A stretch of 6,773 bases of DNA, taken from assembly GCA_964498255.1 (NCBI GenBank), contig CAZCGW010000051.1, positions 1-6,773 on the forward strand, given 5' to 3'. The position numbers and the translations under genes are program-made. This document shows positions 1 through 5,213 of the stretch, in pieces. Every line of letters begins with the position of its first letter. Position 1 is the first letter of the stretch. This DNA comes from Fluviibacter sp964498255 (lineage in GTDB: Bacteria > Pseudomonadota > Gammaproteobacteria > Burkholderiales > Rhodocyclaceae). The notes beneath the pieces are model-generated. The model was not told the DNA's origin, did no database searches, and was given only the letters and a program-made list of their open reading frames with translations.

Positions 1-869
1 ACCTTCTGCTTGAAGAAGCCAAGCGAGATGTAACCCCAGACGTCACGATCCAAGTCGATCAGAATGCCGTTGGCACGAGCGAAGGCATCAAACATTTCGG
101 CCAAGCCATCGTGCGGTTCGATCTGAATGGTGTACGGGTTAAATACTAGACCGAGCGATTCAACGAATTTCTTGGCGAAGCCTTCCCAGTCGTAGCCGGG
201 GTAAGCGGCCAGGTGGGCATTGTAGTTACCGACAGCACCATTGATCTTGCCCAGCAGCTCAGCCTGGGCAATTCGGACACGGGCACGTTGCATACGATAG
301 GCCACGTTGGCCATTTCCTTACCCATGGTGGAAGGCGTGGCGGGCTGGCCATGCGTACGACACATCATGGGGACATCAGCGTAGGCATGCGCCATTTCGG
401 TAAGCTTGGCGATGACTTTATCCAGCACGGGCAGCATGACTTCTTCACGCGCACCCTTGCACATCAGGGCGTGCGAGAGGTTGTTGATGTCTTCCGAGGT
501 ACAGGCGAAGTGAATGAATTCGCTCACCTTGGTGACTTCGGCATTGGCCTTGGTCTTATCTTTAATCCAGTACTCCAGCGCCTTCACGTCGTGGTTGGTG
601 GTCGCTTCAATGCCCTTCACTTCTGCGGCATCGCTGGCGGTGAAGTTTTTGACCAGGCCATCCAGTTCAGCAATCGTAGCTGCCGAGAATGCAGGAATTT
701 CGGTGAAATGGGGATCAGCAGCCAATGCCTTGAGCCATTCGATCTCAACGCGCAGACGGGCGTGAATCAGGCCGAATTCAGAGAAATGGGGGCGCAGCAG
801 GTCAACCTTAGCGGCATAACGACCATCGAGCGGCGAAAGAGCGGTCAAAGCACCGAGACCATTAGACAT
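1..869 (-). CDS. purB: Adenylosuccinate lyase, 3' end beyond window edge
   Basis: PurB catalyses two fumarate-releasing steps in purine synthesis: SAICAR to AICAR, and adenylosuccinate to AMP. It is a cytosolic homotetramer of the fumarase/aspartase superfamily. The window holds the first 289 codons plus two bases, against about 456 residues in E. coli PurB, which it resembles closely along its length. The N-terminus reads MSNGLGALTALSPLDGRY. Visible active-site blocks are TNHDVKA (T91-A97, with H93), TSEDINN (T124-N130) and RTHGQPATPST with catalytic-type H173. The visible part ends in DRDVWGYISLGFFKQK. The flexible signature loop (SSxMPxKxNP) with the catalytic Ser lies past the edge, so completeness cannot be judged. 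The ATG at 869 is chosen because AGGAG lies 6 nt upstream and because it matches the family N-terminus. It is divergent from the GST gene at 1001. The identification is very secure. Confidence 0.97.
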   Translation of the reverse strand, partial: MSNGLGALTALSPLDGRYAAKVDLLRPHFSEFGLIHARLRVEIEWLKALAADPHFTEIPAFSAATIAELDGLVKNFTASDAAEVKGIEATTNHDVKALEYWIKDKTKANAEVTKVSEFIHFACTSEDINNLSHALMCKGAREEVMLPVLDKVIAKLTEMAHAYADVPMMCRTHGQPATPSTMGKEMANVAYRMQRARVRIAQAELLGKINGAVGNYNAHLAAYPGYDWEGFAKKFVESLGLVFNPYTIQIEPHDGLAEMFDAFARANGILIDLDRDVWGYISLGFFKQK

Positions 870-875
870 CTGAAA

Positions 876-880
876 CTCCT
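876..880 (-). promoter_or_regulatory. purB ribosome binding site
   Basis: AGGAG on the minus strand lies 6 nt before the ATG at 869. It is a strong Shine-Dalgarno match at ideal spacing and fixes the purB start. Confidence 0.8.
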
Positions 881-904
881 GAATACGGAAAATTCGAAAA
901 CGCA

Positions 905-913
905 ATTTTACCA
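905..913 (-). promoter_or_regulatory. Candidate purB promoter (extended -10)
   Basis: The minus strand reads TGGTAAAAT, an extended -10 of the form TGnTATAAT with one mismatch in the hexamer. It would start a transcript near position 898 with a leader of about 29 nt before purB. No good TTGACA-like -35 sits 16-18 nt upstream, which an extended -10 can tolerate. This is a motif reading only. Confidence 0.4.
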
Positions 914-1000
914 TCCGTAGCCTAAGACGATACCGAGGCTGGGCGACATCTGCGGTTAGGTGTAGGGTACGGGATTATTCTGTACGATTTGAGAACAATC

Positions 1001-1612
1001 ATGAAATTGCTTGGCACCCCAACCAGCCCTTATGTGCGCAAAGTGCGCCTGATGCTGCTGGAAAAGAATATCCCCCACGAATACCTGATTGATCCACCGC
1101 GTGAGCCAGGTAGCCTGGTCGTGCGCGTTAATCCGCTAGGGCGCATTCCTGCGTTGATTCTGGATGATGAAACCTGCGTCTTTGACTCTCCGGTGATTGC
1201 CGAATATGTGGATACGCTCAACGACAGCCCGATTCTTATTCCACGCAACGATGCCTTGGCACGTATGCACGTAAAACGCTGGGAAGCCTTGGCTGATGGA
1301 ATTATGGATTCGGCCATTGCGGTGCGTAACGAACGACTGCGCCCGGAAGAGAAACAAGAACCCGGCAACATCACCCTGCATAACAAGGCCATTGATCGTG
1401 CGCTGGAATTTGCCACCAAAGAACTGGGTACACAATCATGGCTTTGTGGCGACGCCCTAACCCTAGGCGATCTGGCGTTATTCAGTACGCTGGTTTACCT
1501 GGATCTACGCCAACCGGAACGGGATTGGCGTGCGGCACATCCGTCACTTCTGGCCTGGTACAGCCGTGTCGCTGAGCGGCCGAGCGCCAAGACCTCGCTG
1601 GCCGAACAATAA
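1001..1612 (+). CDS. Glutathione S-transferase family protein (YibF-like)
   Basis: A 203-residue cytosolic GST-fold protein. The N-terminal thioredoxin-like domain (about residues 1-78) has TSPYVRK, with S9 in the place of the usual GSH-thiolate-stabilising residue. It also has NPLGRIPAL with the expected cis-proline P50, and FDSPVIAEYVD with the D62-S63 pair that binds the GSH gamma-glutamyl group. The C-terminal helical domain (about 90-203) has the motif LTLGDLALFS, the usual N-capping and hydrophobic staple region. Length and motifs match E. coli YibF (202 residues), a GST homologue whose physiological substrate is not firmly known. The ATG at 1001 is preferred over the in-frame TTG at 989 because MKLLGTPTSP is the normal family start; GAGA 6-7 nt upstream is a weak RBS. 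It is a lone gene, divergent from purB and convergent with mnmA, its stop only 10 nt from the mnmA stop. Confidence 0.9.
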   Translation: MKLLGTPTSPYVRKVRLMLLEKNIPHEYLIDPPREPGSLVVRVNPLGRIPALILDDETCVFDSPVIAEYVDTLNDSPILIPRNDALARMHVKRWEALADGIMDSAIAVRNERLRPEEKQEPGNITLHNKAIDRALEFATKELGTQSWLCGDALTLGDLALFSTLVYLDLRQPERDWRAAHPSLLAWYSRVAERPSAKTSLAEQ

Positions 1613-1635
1613 GCCGTTAGAGTTACTCGGCGAGG
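1593..1635. terminator. Possible bidirectional stem-loop at convergent gene ends
   Basis: CCTCG (1593-1597) and CCGA (1602-1605) can pair with CGAGG (1631-1635) and TCGG (1627-1630). This gives 9 bp with a 4-nt bulge and a 21-nt loop that holds both stop codons. No U-tract follows on either strand, so it is not a classical intrinsic terminator. It is the only candidate I see between these convergent genes. Confidence 0.25.
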
Positions 1636-2786
1636 GACTGCAAATCGGCAGTGCCCGCCGGGCGATCGCCCATACGGGCTGATTCGATAATGCCGCCACC
1701 TAGGCAAACTCGGCTTTCGTACATAACCAATGATTGGCCGGGTGTCACAGCCCATTGAGGAGCGGCAAAGCGGATGACAGCACGCTGTTCATCAATCTGC
1801 TCAATCTCGCAGGCCGCATCCGGTGAACGATAACGGGTCTTGGCGGTATACACCCAGTGTTTATGCGGGGGTTCACCGGCAATCCAGTTCATGTCGGTAA
1901 TGGTAACTTCATCCACCAACAGCGCAGGGTGGTCATGGCCAGACACCACATAGAGCACATTCGTTGCCATGTCCTTGCGAGCGACATACCAGGCATCATG
2001 TTCACCGCTGCCATCTTTGTCGTTGCCCTTAATGCCGCCGATGTGCAATCCTTTGCGCTGCCCCAAGGTGTGGAAAGCCAAACCCTGATGGGTGCCCAGT
2101 AACTTGCCTGAATCCAGGTCGCGGATTTCGCCCGGGTTCTGCGGCACATAGCGCTGTAAAAAATCATTAAACGGGCGCTCGCCGATAAAGCAGATGCCCG
2201 TGGAGTCCTTTTTCTTTGCCACCGGCAAACCTGCCGCTTCGGCTTTAGCGCGCACTTCGGGCTTTAGCCAATTGGCCAGCGGGAACATGGCCGGTTTGAG
2301 CTGTGTCTGGCTCAAGCGATAAAGGAAGTAGCTCTGATCCTTGTTACCGTCTTCGGCTTTAAGCAGCTGACGCTTACCGTCAAAGTCTTGCACGCCCGCA
2401 TAGTGCCCCGTGGCAATGGCATCCGCACCGAGGCTAATCGCGTGGTCAAGGAATGCGGCAAACTTGATTTCAGCATTGCACAGCACATCCGGGTTGGGTG
2501 TGCTGCCGGCGTTGTATTCCTGGAGGAATGTTGAAAAAACCCGGTCGCGATATTCTTTGGCGAAGTTCACCACTTCCACATCAATACCAAGAATATCGGT
2601 AACGCTCATGACGTCGATAAGATCCTGACGTGTACTGCAATACTCGTCGGTGTCATCGTCTTCCCAGTTCTTCATGAACAGGCCGATCACGCGGTAGCCT
2701 TGCTCCTTGAGCAGCAACGCAGCCACAGAAGAATCCACACCGCCGGACAAGCCGACGACGACAGTTTTAACAGATGAAGACGACAT
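1623..2786 (-). CDS. mnmA: tRNA-specific 2-thiouridylase MnmA (TrmU)
   Basis: MnmA adenylates and then thiolates U34 of tRNA-Lys, -Glu and -Gln, giving the s2U part of mnm5s2U; sulfur arrives from IscS through a relay. The 387-residue protein has the expected three-part build. The PP-loop ATPase domain carries SGGVDSSV at residues 14-21, FMKNWED at 37-43 and NPDVLCN at 98-104 with D100 and nucleophile C103. It is followed by TGHYAG (126-131), KDQSYFL (149-155) and the second catalytic cysteine C199 in DSTGICFIGER. A central domain with LGQRKGLHIGG follows, then a C-terminal beta-barrel ending near residue 387. All key residues are present. The ATG at 2786 is preferred over the TTG just before it because AAGGA lies 8 nt upstream. 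It is last in the nudJ-led unit, 11 nt after the upstream stop. Confidence 0.98.
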   Translation of the reverse strand: MSSSSVKTVVVGLSGGVDSSVAALLLKEQGYRVIGLFMKNWEDDDTDEYCSTRQDLIDVMSVTDILGIDVEVVNFAKEYRDRVFSTFLQEYNAGSTPNPDVLCNAEIKFAAFLDHAISLGADAIATGHYAGVQDFDGKRQLLKAEDGNKDQSYFLYRLSQTQLKPAMFPLANWLKPEVRAKAEAAGLPVAKKKDSTGICFIGERPFNDFLQRYVPQNPGEIRDLDSGKLLGTHQGLAFHTLGQRKGLHIGGIKGNDKDGSGEHDAWYVARKDMATNVLYVVSGHDHPALLVDEVTITDMNWIAGEPPHKHWVYTAKTRYRSPDAACEIEQIDEQRAVIRFAAPQWAVTPGQSLVMYESRVCLGGGIIESARMGDRPAGTADLQSLAE

Positions 2787-2794
2787 CAAAGTAT

Positions 2795-2799
2795 TCCTT
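2795..2799 (-). promoter_or_regulatory. mnmA ribosome binding site overlapping upstream stop
   Basis: AAGGA on the minus strand, 8 nt before the mnmA ATG, shares its first two bases with the TAA stop (2798-2800) of the preceding gene (TAAGGA). Ribosomes finishing that gene would stop on the mnmA initiation region, which suggests coupled translation. Confidence 0.7.
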
Positions 2800-3415
2800 A
2801 ACGATCTACCCGACCGGCCAATGGCCTGGCTGCAGTCATATGGTGTTGCGTTTCTAAGCTATAGAAACGGTACGCCGCCCATTCTCTCACGGGCGCTACC
2901 GGTGGCAAGCTGCCGGGTTCTACATCCCATGGATCAATCGTGTAAACGTGGCTATCGTCGTCAGTTGCATCGCCGGTTTCAACCAAGGTTGCACTGTAGT
3001 GCGACGCCACCAGCAACGTACGATGCGCGTAAGGGCCTACTGCATGCCAGCGCAGTGCCCGTTTCTTTTGCAACAAGGAGAGCATGTTGGCCGTGGTCGT
3101 TGAATGATCAATGCAATCCATACGACCATTGACCATTTCATCTTCTTCGTTGCCTGCCTCATCAGCGCCAATAGGCGTCTGCTCGGCGGCTTTAACGTAC
3201 AGCTTACGCACGACTTCAGCCGCTGCCGCGCGTTCCTCTGCCGGTGTTTTGGTCTGCCGTAACGGCGCCAAGGTTTTTTTGAGCCAGGCATCGGGATAAA
3301 CAACCGATACCTGCTTCAGACAGCCCCAGTTATAACAAACCACCACATAGCTTTCCGCATAGGCCAGGCTGCTCGCCAGACCCATCACCAGAAATAGCCA
3401 GTGGCACAGATGCAT
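2798..3415 (-). CDS. Exported protein, putative transglutaminase-like cysteine hydrolase
   Basis: A 205-residue protein of no established function. Residues 1-20 look like a signal peptide: a hydrophobic run LFLVMGLASSLAYA with an AYA|ES cleavage site, so a periplasmic or secreted location is inferred. The n-region has only histidines, which is weak. The presumed mature start has CYNWGC (C27, C32), possibly a disulfide. A charged helical segment (about 55-95) precedes MDCIDHSTTTANMLSLL with C101 and H104. HYSATLV (H139) and YTIDPW (D161-P162-W163) follow. A helix-leading Cys, then a His at a beta-strand, then Asp-Pro-Trp is the order seen in transglutaminase/papain-fold enzymes, so a C101-H139-D161 triad is proposed; activity is inference. 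I recall similar DCIDHSTTT proteins annotated as hypothetical in other proteobacteria, unverified. The start overlaps the nudJ stop (TAATG) and has no Shine-Dalgarno, implying coupling. An alternative ATG at 3478 would overlap nudJ by 64 bp. Confidence 0.8.
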   Translation of the reverse strand: MHLCHWLFLVMGLASSLAYAESYVVVCYNWGCLKQVSVVYPDAWLKKTLAPLRQTKTPAEERAAAAEVVRKLYVKAAEQTPIGADEAGNEEDEMVNGRMDCIDHSTTTANMLSLLQKKRALRWHAVGPYAHRTLLVASHYSATLVETGDATDDDSHVYTIDPWDVEPGSLPPVAPVREWAAYRFYSLETQHHMTAARPLAGRVDR

Positions 3416-3417
3416 TA
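3413..3417 (-). promoter_or_regulatory. TAATG stop/start coupling between nudJ and next gene
   Basis: On the minus strand the nudJ stop TAA (3417-3415) shares its last A with the ATG (3415-3413) of the next gene. No Shine-Dalgarno sequence is visible in the 20 nt upstream. Start of the second gene therefore probably depends on ribosomes terminating on nudJ. Confidence 0.65.
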
Positions 3418-3879
3418 TTCGTAATGGGTAATGGTGTCGAGCGGCATGCGACGGCCGGCCAACCAATCTTCGACACATTGCAGAACAAGTGGGCTACGGT
3501 GCAGATCTTGTGTTGCCTTGAGTTCATCAAGCGTCAACCAGTGCGCGGCCACGATGCCATCATCGAGCTTACGCCCTGCTTCCACCCGGTCCAGCCGGCA
3601 GTCGAAGGCAAAGCGCAAATAAGTGATATCGCCGGCCGGTACTGTCCACTGATAAACACCAACCAAAGCCTGCGGTGTGACATGACACCCCGTTTCCTCC
3701 AGCGCTTCCCTTGCACAAGCGGCCACCAAAGACTCGCCTTCATCCAAATGGCCTGCAGGCTGATTAAAGCGCAGCCCTGCGGCGGTTTCTTCTTCAACCA
3801 CCAGAAATCGCCCATCTCGCTCAACGAGCGCTGCAACGGTAACACTCGGTTTCCAGCGTATTTTTTGTGTATTCATCAT
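3415..3879 (-). CDS. nudJ: Nudix phosphatase NudJ (YmfB family)
   Basis: A 154-residue cytosolic Nudix hydrolase. E. coli NudJ (153 residues) is reported to release phosphate from nucleoside tri- and diphosphates and to act on the thiamine intermediate HMP-PP. Residues 11-19 (PSVTVAALV), the EEETAAGLRFNQPAGHLDEG stretch (29-48) and RSPLVLQ near the C-terminus match that family. The Nudix box is complete: G43-x5-E49-x7-R57-E58-x2-E61-E62-x-G64, with metal-binding E61 and E62. The first ATG of an ATGATG pair (3879) is chosen because AGGT lies 9 nt upstream; initiation at 3876 would remove one residue. It is first in the unit nudJ – exported protein – mnmA. Adjacency to mnmA is shared with E. 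coli, which supports the assignment. The true in vivo substrate is unknown here. Confidence 0.93.
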   Translation of the reverse strand: MMNTQKIRWKPSVTVAALVERDGRFLVVEEETAAGLRFNQPAGHLDEGESLVAACAREALEETGCHVTPQALVGVYQWTVPAGDITYLRFAFDCRLDRVEAGRKLDDGIVAAHWLTLDELKATQDLHRSPLVLQCVEDWLAGRRMPLDTITHYE

Positions 3880-3883
3880 GCGT

Positions 3884-3889
3884 ATTTTA
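3884..3889 (-). promoter_or_regulatory. -10-like TAAAAT immediately before nudJ
   Basis: TAAAAT on the minus strand ends only 4 nt before the nudJ ATGATG. If used, transcription would begin at or inside the start codons, giving a leaderless message. The hexamer at 17-nt spacing is CAGAGG, a poor -35, so this may be chance. Confidence 0.2.
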
Positions 3890-3938
3890 CCTAAATCATC
3901 CCAACCCCTCTGAACGCCTTTTAAATGCGCCAGCCAAC

Positions 3939-3967
3939 CTGATTTTGAGCCAGAAATCGGCTAAAAT
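3939..3967 (+). promoter_or_regulatory. Candidate ilvE promoter
   Basis: TAAAAT (3962-3967) is a 5/6 match to the -10 consensus. CTGATT (3939-3944) stands 17 nt upstream as a weak -35 (3/6 to TTGACA). The predicted start is near 3974, giving a leader of about 54 nt before ilvE. This is a visual motif call only. Confidence 0.35.
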
Positions 3968-3977
3968 CACGCAATCT

Positions 3978-4002
3978 GGCCGATCAACTGCGGCCCATTT
4001 TT
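3978..4002 (+). terminator. Terminator-like hairpin in ilvE leader
   Basis: GGCCG (3978-3982) pairs with CGGCC (3991-3995) around an 8-nt loop. CA and five T residues (3998-4002) follow. It resembles a short intrinsic terminator placed between the candidate ilvE promoter and its RBS, so it could act as an attenuator. A 5-bp stem is marginal and could be chance. Confidence 0.3.
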
Positions 4003-4013
4003 GACGTTTGTTC

Positions 4014-4019
4014 AAAGGA
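4014..4019 (+). promoter_or_regulatory. ilvE ribosome binding site
   Basis: AAAGGA lies 8 nt before the ATG at 4028. It decides in favour of that start over the in-frame TTG at 4001 and the second ATG at 4034. Confidence 0.75.
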
Positions 4020-4027
4020 TTTACATC

Positions 4028-4948
4028 ATGTCGATGTCTGATCGCGACGGTTTTATCTGGCTAGACGGCAAACTCGTGCCTTGGCGCGATGCCAACACCC
4101 ACGTTCTGACCCACTCTCTACATTACGGCATGAGCGTGTTTGAAGGCGTGCGCGCTTATGACACCGGCCGCGGCACATCGATCTTCCGTCTGCAGGACCA
4201 TACCCGCCGTCTGTTCAATTCGGCGCACATCTTCCAGATGGAAGTGCCGTATGACGAAGACACCATTAACGAAGCCCACAAAGAAGTGGTGCGCGCCAAC
4301 AAACTGGAAAGCGCTTATATCCGCCCGCTGGTCTATTACGGTTCGGAAAAAATGGGCGTGTCACCAAAGGGTGCCAAAGTGCATGTGGCGATCGGCGCCT
4401 GGCCATGGGGTGCATACCTGGGCGAAGACGGCCTGAAGAAAGGTATACGTGTTAAGACCTCGTCGTACACCCGCCACCACGTTAACGTATCGATGGTGCG
4501 CGCCAAGGCGAGCGGCCATTACGTGAATTCGATTCTGGCCAACAACGAAGCCGTTGCGGATGGCTACGACGAAGCCCTGCTGCTCGATACCGAAGGTTAT
4601 GTATCGGAAGGCGCTGGCGAAAATCTATTTATCATCAAAAACGGTAAGGTTTACACACCGGAGCTGTCGTCGTGCCTGGAAGGCATTACCCGCGATAGCG
4701 TTGTCACGCTGGCACGTGAGATGGGTATTTCGGTTGAAGAAAAGCGCATCACCCGTGATGAAGTCTACTGTTCTGACGAAGCCTTCTTTACCGGAACAGC
4801 CGCCGAAGTGACCCCGATTCGTGAGCTCGACAACCGTAAGATCGGTATCGGCAGCCGCGGCCCGGTAACCGAACGCATTCAGTCTGCTTACTTCGATGCG
4901 GTTAACGGCCGTAGCCCGAAGCATGAAGACTGGCTGAGCTTTATCTGA
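4028..4948 (+). CDS. ilvE: Branched-chain amino acid aminotransferase IlvE
   Basis: A PLP enzyme that interconverts Leu, Ile and Val with their 2-oxo acids using glutamate/2-oxoglutarate; it is cytosolic and performs the last step of branched-chain amino acid synthesis. The 306 residues compare with 309 in E. coli IlvE (fold-type IV aminotransferase). The N-terminus has WLDGKLVPW, then HSLHYGMSVFEGVRAY (29-44), a substrate and PLP-phosphate pocket region. It also has R99 in YIRPLVYYG. VRAKASGHYVNS carries the PLP-binding lysine K160. Further on are EGAGENLF (E194-F201), contacting the PLP pyridine side, and FFTGTAAEVTPI near the C-terminus. No key residue is missing. It is first in a co-directional run with the zinc-finger gene 26 nt downstream and waaF beyond. 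The upstream leader holds a possible hairpin, but no leader peptide rich in Leu, Ile or Val codons was seen. Confidence 0.97.
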   Translation: MSMSDRDGFIWLDGKLVPWRDANTHVLTHSLHYGMSVFEGVRAYDTGRGTSIFRLQDHTRRLFNSAHIFQMEVPYDEDTINEAHKEVVRANKLESAYIRPLVYYGSEKMGVSPKGAKVHVAIGAWPWGAYLGEDGLKKGIRVKTSSYTRHHVNVSMVRAKASGHYVNSILANNEAVADGYDEALLLDTEGYVSEGAGENLFIIKNGKVYTPELSSCLEGITRDSVVTLAREMGISVEEKRITRDEVYCSDEAFFTGTAAEVTPIRELDNRKIGIGSRGPVTERIQSAYFDAVNGRSPKHEDWLSFI

Positions 4949-4974
4949 TTCACTTCTTTCCTGAGGCTATTCTG

Positions 4975-5181
4975 ATGAATGCACCGCTTGAAAACACTCT
5001 GTCGGCAAAAGCATTAACTATTACCGCGGACGACCTGCCCCTGCATTGCCCACCACAAGGTGTGCAGCTGTGGTCGGGTCACCCACGCGTTTACCTGGAC
5101 GTTCTGAAAACCGGCGAAGTGAAGTGCCCATACTGTGGGACGCATTACACATTCTCCGGTGAAGCACCGCACGGTCACTAA
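4975..5181 (+). CDS. Small zf-CHCC zinc-finger protein
   Basis: A 68-residue protein with the pattern C25-x10-H36-x14-C51-x2-C54, ending CPYCGTHYTFSG. This is the zf-CHCC domain, related to the zinc-binding C-terminal part of the mitochondrial complex I subunit NDUFS6 (13 kDa) and found in many proteobacterial small proteins. All four ligands are present, so zinc binding is expected. The first 20 residues look unstructured. Its bacterial role is not established; a link to respiratory complex I is only by homology, and no nuo gene lies in this window. The start at 4975 has TGAGG 8 nt upstream. It sits 26 nt after ilvE and 32 nt before waaF, consistent with one operon. Confidence 0.92.
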   Translation: MNAPLENTLSAKALTITADDLPLHCPPQGVQLWSGHPRVYLDVLKTGEVKCPYCGTHYTFSGEAPHGH

Positions 5182-5213
5182 TTGACTACGCCAAGCGGAG
5201 AGACTGCAGATCT

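Larger units (their letters stand above)
3880..4027. promoter_or_regulatory. Divergent control region between nudJ and ilvE
   Basis: This 148-bp stretch is AT-richer than its surroundings and separates two outward-facing transcription units. It holds a candidate ilvE promoter, a hairpin in the ilvE leader, and a -10-like TAAAAT just before nudJ. No recognisable operator of a known regulator was found by eye. Confidence 0.6.

Noticed and set aside
900..915. PurR-box-like half site ACGCAA near the purB promoter
   Set aside because: Only the first half of the 16-bp palindrome matches (about 7 of 16), which is too weak to call an operator.
213..920. Long plus-strand open frame (235 codons)
   Set aside because: It runs antisense to purB, whose protein is unmistakable, has a low-complexity His/Gly/Phe-rich translation and crosses the purB RBS. 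It is a shadow frame.
989..1000. TTG start four codons upstream of the GST ATG
   Set aside because: The ATG at 1001 gives the normal YibF-type N-terminus and there is no Shine-Dalgarno suited to the TTG.
2707..3132. Plus-strand open frame across the start of mnmA and the exported-protein gene
   Set aside because: The translation resembles no family I know, and both genes on the minus strand explain the sequence better.
3424..3894. Plus-strand open frame of 156 codons opposite nudJ
   Set aside because: It is antisense to a complete Nudix gene and its translation shows no domain.
4001..4006. TTGACG as a -35 element for ilvE
   Set aside because: A -10 at normal spacing would fall on the ilvE start codon and no TATAAT-like hexamer is there.
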